A stretch of 14,793 nt of DNA from an uncultured Collinsella sp. (GCA_900764025.1 CAAFMM010000357.1:1-14793), one strand, 5' to 3'; counted from the first letter of the stretch, positions 1 through 7,103 are shown. Notes: generated by a model not told the origin, from the sequence alone. Numbers and translations are program-made.

Positions 1-1
1 T

Positions 2-181
2 CATCCCGTAATTGATGCCGACGAGTGCATCGCTTGTGGCGTTTGCGTCGACTCCTGCCCCGCTGGCGTTCTGGAGCTCCAGGACGTCGCTACCGTCGCT
101 GACGAGGACTCCTGCGTCGCCTGTGGCGCTTGCCAGGACGCTTGCCCCGCTGGCGCGATCACCGAGATCGTCGAGGAGTAA
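2..181 (+). CDS. 2[4Fe-4S] ferredoxin, 5'-truncated at window edge
   Basis: This is the 3' end of a small electron-carrier gene, 59 codons plus TAA, cut by the left edge. It is probably only a codon or two short, because bacterial-type ferredoxins of this kind start with a short leader before the first cysteine motif. Two copies of the C-x2-C-x2-C-x3-C-P motif are visible, one in the first third and one in the second. They supply all eight cysteines for two [4Fe-4S] clusters. The protein is very acidic and ends in a run of glutamates, as is normal for soluble low-potential clostridial-type ferredoxins, which donate electrons to hydrogenases or to pyruvate oxidoreductases and similar enzymes. 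It converges on the nad operon across a shared terminator. The partner enzyme cannot be told from this window. The family call is firm; the exact start is not visible. Confidence 0.93.
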   Translation, partial: HPVIDADECIACGVCVDSCPAGVLELQDVATVADEDSCVACGACQDACPAGAITEIVEE

Positions 182-224
182 CAACTCCCCCACCTGCACA
201 CTCAAAAGTACACCGTGCACAAAT

Positions 225-260
225 AAAGGAGGCCTCCGCATCGCCGCGGAGGCCTCCTTT
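225..260. terminator. bidirectional rho-independent terminator
   Basis: A perfect 15-bp inverted repeat (225-239 with 246-260, core GGAGGCCTCC) has a 6-nt loop. It is flanked by an A-rich tract on the left (221-227) and a T run on the right (258-261), so both transcripts see a GC stem followed by a U-rich tract. It lies between the stop of the + strand ferredoxin gene and the stop of niaR on the - strand. One hairpin can therefore end both convergent transcripts. Confidence 0.9.
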
Positions 261-274
261 TGCATTCGTCGTTA

Positions 275-820
275 CTAGGACAGGTCGTCTTCGTAGGGCA
301 TCAGGTCTGCCAGATAGCCCTTCTCCTTGAGTATGGCCTCGATCTCGTCGAGGGTTTGCTCATCCTCCGCCGCAATGCGATGGAAGTGATAGCCGCTCGT
401 CACCGTTAGTAGCGGAAAGCTCTTGCCGCTCTCGATATCGTGCAGGTAGCGCTCAACATCTCGACGATTGCGAATGTCCAGGTCGGCCGTGATCTTACCG
501 TACACGCGGTGATTGACGATCACGTTGAGCACGGCGCCGCCGGCGTCGACGATACTCGTGAGCTCATCGCCTGCCTGCTCCACGCTGTGGCGAACCTTGA
601 CCAAGCGCGTGGGCACGGCGGGGCTGCTGGGGGCCTCCTGCAGCACATAACCACGGTTGGTGGCCACGACATCGTGCCCATCGGCACGCAGCAGGGCAAT
701 ATCCTGAACCACGATCTGACGGCTCACGCCAACCTCGCGGGCAAGTGCGCTGCCCGAAACGGGCTCCTTGGCCACCTCGAGCACGTCCATGATGGCACGG
801 CGACGCTCGCGGGCGTTCAT
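275..820 (-). CDS. niaR: NiaR-type transcriptional repressor of NAD biosynthesis
   Basis: The 181-aa protein has an N-terminal winged-helix HTH (residues about 5-60, helix-turn-helix around ALAREVGVSRQIVVQDIALL) followed by a 3H domain. The three-histidine signature is present: VRH (H78), VNHRVYG (H104) and SGYHFHRI (H145, H147). From memory, the Thermotoga NiaR structure binds a metal through two His, Glu and His at nearly the same positions. H78, E86, H145 and H147 would be the matching set here. Family members repress NAD synthesis or niacin uptake genes when niacin is plentiful. The ATG overlaps the nadC TAA by one base (TAATG on the - strand), so translation is coupled. As the last gene of nadA-nadB-nadC-niaR, the repressor is made from the operon it probably controls, through the inverted repeat at 4184-4227. 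Length is normal. Biotin-repressor-like regulators share the HTH but lack the 3H histidines. Confidence 0.92.
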   Translation of the reverse strand: MNARERRRAIMDVLEVAKEPVSGSALAREVGVSRQIVVQDIALLRADGHDVVATNRGYVLQEAPSSPAVPTRLVKVRHSVEQAGDELTSIVDAGGAVLNVIVNHRVYGKITADLDIRNRRDVERYLHDIESGKSFPLLTVTSGYHFHRIAAEDEQTLDEIEAILKEKGYLADLMPYEDDLS

Positions 821-1680
821 TATTTACCGTCCAGCAGACGCAGGTGCTTAAGTGAGAGGTCGAGGATCGGGGCGGAGTGTGTCAGCGCGCCCGAGCTAAT
901 AAAGTCAACGCCCAGGTCGGCGAGCGCGCGGATATTGCTGGCGTCCACGTTGCCCGAGCACTCGGTCTTGGCGCGACCGGCGATAAGCTCAATCGCGGCG
1001 GTCATGTCGTCATGGGTCATGTTGTCGAACATGATGATGTCGGCGCCGGCCTCCACGGCCTCGCGCACCATGTCCAGGTTCTCGCACTCAATCTCGACCG
1101 TCGTGGTAAACGACGCATGGGCGCGCGCCATCTCGATCGCACGCGTCACGCCGCCGGCGGCATCGATGTGGTTGTCCTTGAGCATGACGGCCGTCGACAG
1201 GTTGTAACGGTGGTTGCTGCCGCCGCCGATCTCGACCGCGGCCTTCTCGAAGACGCGCATGCCCGGCGTGGTCTTGCGCGTGTCGACGAGCACGGTTTTG
1301 GTGCCCTCGAGCGCTGCGGCCATCTGGTGTGTATAGGTAGCGATACCGCTCATACGCTGCAGGTAGTTGAGCGCCACGCGCTCTCCCGAAAGCAGTACGC
1401 GTGCATCGCCGCGCACCTGGCCCACGTGGTCGCCAGCGTGCACCTCGTCGCCGTCGGCAACATCAAACAGCACCGAGCTCTGCGAATCCAGCAGCTCAAA
1501 GGTGCGAGCGAACACGTCCAGGCCCGCGATGATGCCGTCGGCCTTGGCGATGAGCTCCACCGTGGCGGGACGCGCCGTGGGGCACACGCTCGCCGTGCTC
1601 ACGTCCTCAAACGTAATGTCCTCGCGCAGGGCCTGCAGAATCAGATCATCGACGACGAGTTTCATGGTAATGGGATTCAT
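820..1680 (-). CDS. nadC: nicotinate-nucleotide pyrophosphorylase (quinolinate phosphoribosyltransferase)
   Basis: The enzyme converts quinolinate and PRPP to nicotinate mononucleotide, CO2 and pyrophosphate, the third step of de novo NAD synthesis, in the cytosol. At 286 aa it has the usual length. Characteristic blocks occur in order: GERVALNYLQRMSGIAT (99-115), DTRKTTPGMR (133-142), GGGSNHRYNLS (152-162), MLKDNHI (166-172), VEIECEN (195-201), MFDNM (217-221) and the C-terminal DFISSGALTHSAP (259-271). They carry the Arg, Lys and His residues that bind the two substrates. The ATG lies 3 nt after the nadB TAG and is preceded by GGAGGAG inside the end of nadB. A second Met at codon 6 is possible but less well spaced. 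It is translationally linked to nadB upstream and to niaR downstream. Confidence 0.97.
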   Translation of the reverse strand: MNPITMKLVVDDLILQALREDITFEDVSTASVCPTARPATVELIAKADGIIAGLDVFARTFELLDSQSSVLFDVADGDEVHAGDHVGQVRGDARVLLSGERVALNYLQRMSGIATYTHQMAAALEGTKTVLVDTRKTTPGMRVFEKAAVEIGGGSNHRYNLSTAVMLKDNHIDAAGGVTRAIEMARAHASFTTTVEIECENLDMVREAVEAGADIIMFDNMTHDDMTAAIELIAGRAKTECSGNVDASNIRALADLGVDFISSGALTHSAPILDLSLKHLRLLDGK

Positions 1681-1683
1681 GGT

Positions 1684-3060
1684 CTACTCCTCCACGGCCT
1701 GCGTGCCGGCGGCACGGGCCAAATCATCGATTGCCAGGGCATCGGCGCTCAGGGCACGATGACGGCCATCGAGCGCGGGATCGCCCGCCTGCTCCACGGC
1801 CAGCGACTCGCCGGTACGCATGTACCACGCGGCGCGGCGGCCCCAAACCAGAGACTCGAGCAGACTGTTGGAAGCCAGGCGATTCTTGCCGTGAACGCCG
1901 TTGCAAGCCGTCTCGCCCGCGGCGTAGAGCTCGGGCATCGAGGTGCGGCCGTCCTTGTCGACCCACACGCCGCCCATAAAGTAGTGCTGCGTGGGCGTAA
2001 CGGGAATGGGCTCGTCCAAGATGTCGCGGCCGTCCTCCAGGCAGCGTGCGCGAATGTTGGCAAAGTGTCCGGTCACCACGTCGCGCTCGACGGGGGCAAA
2101 GCTCAGCCACTCGTGCTCGGTGGCGTCCTGCTTCATCTGCTCGCGAATGGCGGCGGCGACCACATCGCGCGGCTGAAGCTCGTCGGTAAAGCGTTCGCCG
2201 GCGGCGTTGAGCAAAATCGCGCCCTCGCCGCGGCAGCTCTCGCTGATCAGGAAGGTGCGGCCCGGTTGCGGCGAAAACAGACCCGTGGGGTGAATCTGCA
2301 CGTAGTCCAGGTGCTCCATCTTAATGCCATGCTCCTGAGCAATGTAGCAGGCATCGCCCGTGAGCTGCGGGTAGTTAGTCGAATGGTCGTATACGCCGCC
2401 GATACCGCCCGTCGCCCACAGCGTGTGGCGGGCATGGATCTTAAACGGCTCACCGGCATGCACGCCCTCGGCGGCATTTGCCAACTCGTCGGCGGGACGA
2501 ACCGAGTTGTCCTCGTCCACGGAAACGGCGACGACGCCGGTGCACACCGTGGCGCCGTCACGCTCGTCCGTCAGGATGTCGGTCATGGCCACGTGCTCAA
2601 AAATCTGCACGTTATCAAGCTTACGAACGGCCTGGAGCAGCTTAGTCGTGATCTCCTTGCCCGTAATGTCGGCATGGAAGGCAATGCGCGGACGGCTGTG
2701 CGCGCCCTCGCGGGTAAAGTCGAGGCTGCCGTCGGCCTTGCGCTCAAAGTCCACGCCCATCGCCAGCAGGTCGTTGATGACCGAGCGGCTCGAGCGGATC
2801 ATGATGTCTACGCTCTCGCGGCGGTTCTCGTAGTGACCGGCGTGCATGGTGTCCTCAAAGAAGGCATCGTAGTCCGAGCCCTCGGGCAGCACGCAGATGC
2901 CGCCCTGTGCGAGCATCGAATCGCACTCGTCGACCGCGCCCTTGGAGAGCATGATCACGCGCGTGCTCGTCGGCAGATTGAGGGCAGCGTACAGGCCCGC
3001 CACGCCGCAGCCGGCAATGACGACGTCGCACTCCATGTCGGAGTATTGCTTGGTTTCCAC
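1684..3060 (-). CDS. nadB: L-aspartate oxidase, short form
   Basis: This FAD enzyme oxidises L-aspartate to iminoaspartate, the substrate NadA needs. The 458-aa protein has the N-terminal dinucleotide motif GCGVAGLYAA (17-26), the FAD loop LAQGGI (50-55), REGAHSRPRI (117-126) and the substrate-site residues expected for the family: H257 (IHPTG), R277 (SCRGEG), H359 (QHYFMGG) and R394 (KNRLASNSLLESLVWG). I place the start at the GTG at 3060 because GGGAGAGG lies about 6 nt upstream on the - strand and the FAD motif follows at once. An in-frame ATG at 3105 would lie inside the nadA-nadB hairpin and add 15 unlike residues. The protein stops about 50 residues after the SLLESL motif, so the helical C-terminal domain of the 540-aa E. 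coli enzyme is essentially missing. Fumarate reductase flavoproteins are relatives, but the nad context and motifs decide. Confidence 0.95.
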   Translation of the reverse strand: METKQYSDMECDVVIAGCGVAGLYAALNLPTSTRVIMLSKGAVDECDSMLAQGGICVLPEGSDYDAFFEDTMHAGHYENRRESVDIMIRSSRSVINDLLAMGVDFERKADGSLDFTREGAHSRPRIAFHADITGKEITTKLLQAVRKLDNVQIFEHVAMTDILTDERDGATVCTGVVAVSVDEDNSVRPADELANAAEGVHAGEPFKIHARHTLWATGGIGGVYDHSTNYPQLTGDACYIAQEHGIKMEHLDYVQIHPTGLFSPQPGRTFLISESCRGEGAILLNAAGERFTDELQPRDVVAAAIREQMKQDATEHEWLSFAPVERDVVTGHFANIRARCLEDGRDILDEPIPVTPTQHYFMGGVWVDKDGRTSMPELYAAGETACNGVHGKNRLASNSLLESLVWGRRAAWYMRTGESLAVEQAGDPALDGRHRALSADALAIDDLARAAGTQAVEE

Positions 3061-3081
3061 AGGAATCCTCTCCCTTGTAAT

Positions 3082-3110
3082 GTGACATAAGGGGCCGCCC
3101 CTCATGTCAC
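3082..3110 (-). repeat. inverted repeat / mRNA hairpin between nadA and nadB
   Basis: A 29-nt inverted repeat lies between the nadA stop and the nadB GTG. Fourteen base pairs can form around a 1-nt centre, realistically 13 pairs with a 3-nt loop. The single imperfect position (3089 with 3103) is an A-C mismatch on the + strand but a G-U pair in the - strand mRNA, so the structure fits RNA of the nad transcript better than DNA. No U run follows on the - strand, which argues against a simple terminator. It ends about 13 nt before the nadB ribosome site and could shield or process the message. A protein-binding site is the other option. Confidence 0.6.
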
Positions 3111-3116
3111 GTTGTT

Positions 3117-4142
3117 TTAGCGCGCCGCGTACTCGAGCATGCGGTCGAGTGTGAGCTTAGCCTGGTCGGCGGCCTCGTCCGACACGCCAATCTGCACCTC
3201 GCCCTCTCCCGTCTCCAGGCAGCGTACGAGTTTTTCGAGCGTGATGAGATCCATGTTGACGCAGGTGGGCTGCACCGCGGGGAAGTAGAACTTTTTGCCG
3301 GTGCCCTGGCAGCGGCGCTCGAGCTCGTAGAGCACGCCGCGGACCGTCACGATGATGAACTCGCTGGCGTCCGACTCCTCGGCATACTTGATGATGCCGG
3401 CGGTGGAGCCGATGTAGTCGGCCTCGGCCAACACGTCGGCCTTGCACTCGGGGTGCGCCAGTACGAGCGCGTCGGGATGTGCCTCCTGCGCATCGACGAT
3501 CTGCTCGACGGTGATGATGTGGTGGCGCGGGCAGTAGCCCTTGTTAAGCAGGACGTGCTTTTGCGGCACCTGCTCGGCTACGAAGCGACCGAGGTTTTGG
3601 TCGGGAATGAACAGGACGTGCTGCTGCGGCAGCTCGGACACGATCTTGACAGCGTTGGAGCTGGTGACGCACACATCACTCCAGCTCTTGATCTCGACCG
3701 TCGAGTTGACGTAGCAGACGACAGCCAGGTCGTCGCCGTACTCGGCGCGGGCGGCGTCGACCGTCTCGCGCTTGACCATGTGCGCCATGGGGCAGTCCGC
3801 GCCCGGCTCGGGCAGCAGCACGGTCTTGGTGGGGTTGAGCAGCTTGGCGCTCTCGCCCATAAACTCCACGCCGCACAGCACGATGGTCTGCTGCGGCAGG
3901 CTCTTGGCGAGCTTTGCCAGGTAGAAGCTGTCGCCGACGTAATCGGCCACAGCCTGGACCTCGGGCGCCACGTAATAGTGTGCCAGGATCACCGCATCGC
4001 GTTGGGTTTTTAGTTGCTGAATGGCCTCGACGAGCTCTGCGGGCACCAATGCCGCACGCTCCGTTGCCGTCGTTGCCGATGCCAGGCCGGCCGCAATGTC
4101 GCGTGCAAGCTCCGATGCATCCATGTTCGCGCTCTGTGCCAT
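3117..4142 (-). CDS. nadA: quinolinate synthase (4Fe-4S)
   Basis: NadA condenses iminoaspartate with dihydroxyacetone phosphate to give quinolinate, using an oxygen-sensitive [4Fe-4S] cluster. The protein is 341 aa. Family blocks occur in order: AHYYVAPEVQ (54-63), DYVGDS, LCGVEFMGESAK (89-100), DCPMA (116-120), CYVNSTVEIK (143-152), IPDQNLG (179-185), GYCPRHHI (202-209), AHPECKADV (229-237), ADYIGSTAGI (241-250) and CVNM (294-297). C90, C204 and C294 are the likely cluster ligands. Their spacing (114 and 90) resembles the Bacillus subtilis type rather than the E. coli type. I chose the ATG at 4142, which has GAGAGGGG about 5 nt upstream. A TTG one codon earlier would sit too close to that site. 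It is the first gene of the nad operon, with its promoter and putative operator directly upstream. Confidence 0.97.
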   Translation of the reverse strand: MAQSANMDASELARDIAAGLASATTATERAALVPAELVEAIQQLKTQRDAVILAHYYVAPEVQAVADYVGDSFYLAKLAKSLPQQTIVLCGVEFMGESAKLLNPTKTVLLPEPGADCPMAHMVKRETVDAARAEYGDDLAVVCYVNSTVEIKSWSDVCVTSSNAVKIVSELPQQHVLFIPDQNLGRFVAEQVPQKHVLLNKGYCPRHHIITVEQIVDAQEAHPDALVLAHPECKADVLAEADYIGSTAGIIKYAEESDASEFIIVTVRGVLYELERRCQGTGKKFYFPAVQPTCVNMDLITLEKLVRCLETGEGEVQIGVSDEAADQAKLTLDRMLEYAAR

Positions 4143-4177
4143 CAAGGCCCCTCTCTTTTGGCGAATCTTGGGGCTTT

Positions 4178-4206
4178 AGTATGACACCTAGGTTTACAGC
4201 TGACAA
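4178..4206 (-). promoter_or_regulatory. sigma-70-type promoter of the nad operon
   Basis: Reading the - strand, TTGTCA (4206-4201) is followed by exactly 17 nt and then CATACT (4183-4178). TGT directly before the -10 gives an extended -10 element. Transcription would begin near 4171, about 29 nt before the nadA ATG. It is the best-formed promoter in the window. The spacer is one arm of the inverted repeat at 4184-4227, so a protein bound there would block RNA polymerase. Confidence 0.75.
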
Positions 4207-4227
4207 GACAGCTGTAAACCTAGGTGT
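4184..4227. promoter_or_regulatory. candidate NiaR operator: 44-bp inverted repeat over the nadA promoter
   Basis: The arms at 4184-4202 (ACACCTAGGTTTACAGCTG) and 4209-4227 are perfect reverse complements over 19 bp, with a 6-nt spacer. One arm fills the -35 to -10 spacer and the other lies just upstream of the -35. Within each arm are the palindromes CCTAGG and CAGCTG. TGTAAA occurs twice as a direct repeat 12 bp apart (4213, 4225) and once inverted (4193), which could mean more than one dimer site. Since the only regulator encoded in this operon is NiaR, I infer that this is its operator. I did not match it to a published NiaR matrix. Confidence 0.65.
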
Positions 4228-4435
4228 AAAGTTAAAATAAAGATTCGGTCATGCGGCAGGCCCATTTTCGAACTGACAAGTTAAGGATAGCCGAGCTCTC
4301 GATGGCGCAGGAGGCATCTTTCGCCACCGCAATACCGCTTGGCGCGAGTTGCACGCCGTGGGGCGCAAACGGTCCGCACCCCCACAAGCGGCCCGCACCC
4401 AATGTGGCAAAATCGAACTACTAAGGGGGCTTAGA
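4228..4435. other. intergenic region upstream of the two-component genes
   Basis: About 200 bases separate the nad operator from the response regulator start. Reading frames here are not convincing, and the upstream extension of the response regulator frame (4349-4435) is low-complexity and precedes the real ribosome site. An AT-rich stretch at 4228-4245 includes TAAAAT on the + strand, but no good -35 lies at the right distance. I saw no clear LytTR-type direct repeat, terminator or RNA gene. Confidence 0.5.
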
Positions 4436-5158
4436 ATGCTCAAGATTATTGCCTGCGACGATGATGTCGCTTTTCTAGATAGACTGCACCGGATGATCGA
4501 CCGTTGGTCGACCGAGACGGGCACGGCGGTCGATGTTGCGCTCGTCACGCGCGGCGAGGACCTGCTGGCCCGCCATGCCGCATCGCGCGCCGACATCATT
4601 CTGCTCGACATGATCATGCCGCTCGTCAACGGCATGGACACCGCACGCGAACTGCGCCAGGCCGACACCGCCGTGCGCCTGGTGTTTCTCACCTCGTCGC
4701 CCGAGTTCGCACTGGAGTCCTACGAGGTCCGTGCCTTCGACTATCTGCTCAAGCCCGTGACTTACGAACGCCTGGCGCAGTTACTCGACGAGCTTTCGAG
4801 CATGCGCCCGGCGGCAACCGACGAGCTCGTAATCAAAACTTCCTTTGGCTACCACGCCCTGCGCCTGTCCGACATCGAATATGCCGAGGCGCGCAACAAG
4901 CACGTGGTCTTCCACCTGCGCGACGGACGCGATATCGAGGCACTCGAGTCGTTCCGCAGCGTCGAGGACCGCTTGGAGCAAAACGCGGTCTTCTTTAAAT
5001 GCCACCGCAGCTACCAGGTCAACCTGCGCAATATCGATCACTTTGACCGCACGGACATCGTCATGCGCTCGGGCGCGTGCATCCCGCTTTCGCGCAGCTG
5101 CAAGCAGGGATTCCAAGACGCCTACTTTGCGGTGCGCTTTGAGGGTGGAAGACACTGA
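4436..5158 (+). CDS. LytTR-family response regulator
   Basis: This 240-aa regulator has a CheY-like receiver (1 to about 120) and a LytTR DNA-binding domain (about 130-235). Receiver residues are in place: acidic cluster D8-D10, phospho-acceptor D58 in ILLDMIMP, T86 in FLTSS and K106 in YLLKPV. The LytTR part shows the usual strand pattern, ending in FKCHRSYQVNL and IPLSRS. The start chosen is the ATG at 4436, preceded by AAGGGGG, and it places the first beta strand (LKIIACDD) at the N-terminus as in other receivers. It overlaps the kinase gene by one base (TGATG), so the pair is translated together. LytTR regulators paired with GHKL kinases control cell-wall, peptide-signal or competence genes in other bacteria. 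The target here is unknown. The divergent position beside the nad operator does not itself show a link to NAD. Confidence 0.93.
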   Translation: MLKIIACDDDVAFLDRLHRMIDRWSTETGTAVDVALVTRGEDLLARHAASRADIILLDMIMPLVNGMDTARELRQADTAVRLVFLTSSPEFALESYEVRAFDYLLKPVTYERLAQLLDELSSMRPAATDELVIKTSFGYHALRLSDIEYAEARNKHVVFHLRDGRDIEALESFRSVEDRLEQNAVFFKCHRSYQVNLRNIDHFDRTDIVMRSGACIPLSRSCKQGFQDAYFAVRFEGGRH

Positions 5159-6435
5159 TGGTCTCCTCGGTCGGAATGATCCTTTGGGCAATCCACCACG
5201 CCACAACGCTACTCTTCGGCGTCTTTGCCTCGGCGGCGCTGTGCGGTGTCGAAATCAATCGACGCCATGCGCTCGAGTTGGTGGGGGTCGGAGCCGCAAC
5301 CGGCGCTGCCTTTTCGATCGCCAATGCCGTCGGCGGCGAGCTTTTCGCCCGCCAGGTATATCCGCTCGTCGTGCATCTGCCGCTCGTCATCTATTTGTGC
5401 GCGCGCTACCGCCTGAGCCCGCTGCTTGCCGTACTCGGCATTACGAGTGCCTATCTGAGCTGCCAGTTCAGCAATTGGATGGGCATCGCCGCATTTGCCG
5501 CAACCGATTCTCAGATCGCATACTATCTGGCGCGCATCGCGACCACGCTCGCCGTCTTTGCCGTCCTGTTGCATTGGGCCGGAGACATCGGTCCGCGCTT
5601 GGCGATTAAAAGCACCACCGAGCTGGGCATCCTTTTAATCCTACCGCTCGTCTATTACATCTTTGACTATGCCACCAACGTCTACACCACGCTGTTCCAC
5701 TCGGGCTCGGTGGTGACGGTTGAGTTTTTGGCATTTGCGCTCTGTGCCTTCTATCTTATGTTTCTTGCCGTTTACCTGCGCGAATACGAAGAAAAGGAAA
5801 CCGCCGAGCGAGAGCGCTGGATGCTCGAAACCCGCGACAGCGCCGCCATCAAAGAGCTCGAGGCTTGGCGTCAATCTGGGCGCGAGCTGTCGATTCTTCG
5901 CCACGATATGCGCCACTTCCTACGCGGCCTGGCCGCTTTAATTGAGGAGGGCCACACCGACGAGGCGCTCAAACGCATCGACGAACTCTGCGAAGCTGGC
6001 GACCGCACCGCCGTACGCCGCTTCTGCGCCAACGAGACCGTAAACATCGCGCTTTCGTCATTTAACTCGGATATCAATAGAAACGGCATTACTGCCAACC
6101 TGCGCGCCGCCGTACCCGAAACCATCCACGTAGGTGACGCCGACCTGTTTAGCGTGCTCTCAAATGCCTTGGAAAACGCTATCACCGCCGCAAGCGCCGC
6201 ACCCCAAGGAAAGCGATTCGTCGACTTTGACCTGCGATTAGAGGACGGCCAGCTGCTGCTGTTAGTTTCCAACACGTTTGACCGCGCGCCGCGCATGGTC
6301 GACGGCATGCCCGTAACCCGGCATGCGGGCCACGGCTTTGGCACCAAGAGCATCAAACTTGCCGTGGAGCGCATGAACGGCAACTGTCAGTTCCGCATTA
6401 ACGGCGATCGGTTTGAGCTGCGCGCTGTGATGTAG
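5158..6435 (+). CDS. membrane sensor histidine kinase, GHKL / AgrC-like class
   Basis: This 425-aa partner kinase has about six hydrophobic membrane segments in residues 1-205, without a large extracellular domain. A charged linker likely to be coiled coil (about 207-243) follows, then the phosphorylation motif LRHDMRHFL with H249, and an ATPase domain. The N box is SNALENAI (335-342) and the G box is GHGFGTKS (391-398). A single RHDMRHF-type His box and a short GHKL ATPase without a separate F box fit the HPK10 group, which includes peptide-responsive AgrC/ComD kinases. The ATG overlaps the regulator stop by one base. No AgrD- or ComC-like peptide gene was seen next to it, so the ligand is unknown and peptide sensing is only a family-based guess. 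The end converges on the glycosylase-like gene with no obvious terminator, only a weak 5-bp stem at 6464-6478. Confidence 0.9.
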   Translation: MVSSVGMILWAIHHATTLLFGVFASAALCGVEINRRHALELVGVGAATGAAFSIANAVGGELFARQVYPLVVHLPLVIYLCARYRLSPLLAVLGITSAYLSCQFSNWMGIAAFAATDSQIAYYLARIATTLAVFAVLLHWAGDIGPRLAIKSTTELGILLILPLVYYIFDYATNVYTTLFHSGSVVTVEFLAFALCAFYLMFLAVYLREYEEKETAERERWMLETRDSAAIKELEAWRQSGRELSILRHDMRHFLRGLAALIEEGHTDEALKRIDELCEAGDRTAVRRFCANETVNIALSSFNSDINRNGITANLRAAVPETIHVGDADLFSVLSNALENAITAASAAPQGKRFVDFDLRLEDGQLLLLVSNTFDRAPRMVDGMPVTRHAGHGFGTKSIKLAVERMNGNCQFRINGDRFELRAVM

Positions 6436-6499
6436 AAGTGCGGCGCCGATCTCGAGGCGCGCCTTGCCCGCTAGGCAATCGCTCGCCGGCGCCAATCCG

Positions 6500-7075
6500 C
6501 TACAGCGGAGCGGCTGCCGGAGTCAGCTGCTTGATGTAGGCCCACATGCGCTGCTTGGCGGCTTTGTCAGTGAGCGCCGCCTCAAAACCGTCGAGCGCGA
6601 GCACGCGGCGACCCTGCACATGGGCGACCAAGCCGGGCTTGAGCATGGCGGTGTCGAAGTCATCGATCGCCACGAGCATATCGGCGTAGGTCTCGCGCAT
6701 GGCGTCAGCCGCGTTGTTGTCGAGCAGTAGCACCGCCTCGGGATCCAAGGCCTCAAGCGCCTCGCGGAACAGCTCGCACGGTAGAGTCTCGCCCACCGCG
6801 ACCGCTCCGTCACCCACACCGGCGACGCTTGCCAGCACGCAAAAATCCTCGGGCGCGTAGCCGATGGCCCCAAGCGCCTTGCGCAACGCCGCGCCATCCG
6901 GGCCGGCGGCAAGCTCGCCACCCGAACGCTCGGCCTCGTCCAAATCGCCTTTGACCAGCACGATCGGCGAGCACGCGTTGCCCGCGATACGCACGCCACG
7001 ACCCGCGAGCGATGCGAGCTCCTGCTCGGTCGCCTGGGCGATGGCTTCTTTTTTCTGGCTTTGTGACGTGGACAT
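6500..7075 (-). CDS. uncharacterised protein resembling a degenerate family 4 uracil-DNA glycosylase
   Basis: The 191-aa protein starts at the ATG at 7075, with GGAG about 5 nt upstream. An in-frame GTG at 7105 has no ribosome site. By eye it follows the order of family 4 UDGs: a strand PIVLVKGDLDEAE (37-49) where VGEAPGxxED is expected, AAGPDGAALRKALGAIGYAP (56-75) where a PFVGxAGxxL...GL block is expected, LPCELFREALEALDPEAVLL (98-117) for the CxPFL...P..I segment, and WAYIKQL (178-184) at the end. The GEAPG catalytic loop, the HPAYLL motif (here LDGFEAAL, 161-168) and the N-terminal CxxC are absent. Only C35, C79 and C100 exist, too few for the usual four-Cys cluster site. A catalytic glycosylase is therefore unlikely; a structural or binding role is possible. 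The similarity is my own pattern match and not a search result. Confidence 0.6.
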   Translation of the reverse strand: MSTSQSQKKEAIAQATEQELASLAGRGVRIAGNACSPIVLVKGDLDEAERSGGELAAGPDGAALRKALGAIGYAPEDFCVLASVAGVGDGAVAVGETLPCELFREALEALDPEAVLLLDNNAADAMRETYADMLVAIDDFDTAMLKPGLVAHVQGRRVLALDGFEAALTDKAAKQRMWAYIKQLTPAAAPL

Positions 7076-7103
7076 GCGCTCTCCAATCGTTTGCGTGCCC
7101 ACC

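Noticed and set aside
877..3090. Long open frame of 737 codons on the + strand opposite nadC and nadB
   Set aside because: It is the antisense shadow of nadC and nadB. High GC leaves few stops in this frame, and the composition (very rich in His, Ala, Arg and Val) is not protein-like, whereas the - strand frames show full family motifs.
4349..4435. N-terminal extension of the response regulator by 29 codons
   Set aside because: AAGGGGG just before the ATG at 4436 and the receiver fold starting at LKIIACDD fix the later start.
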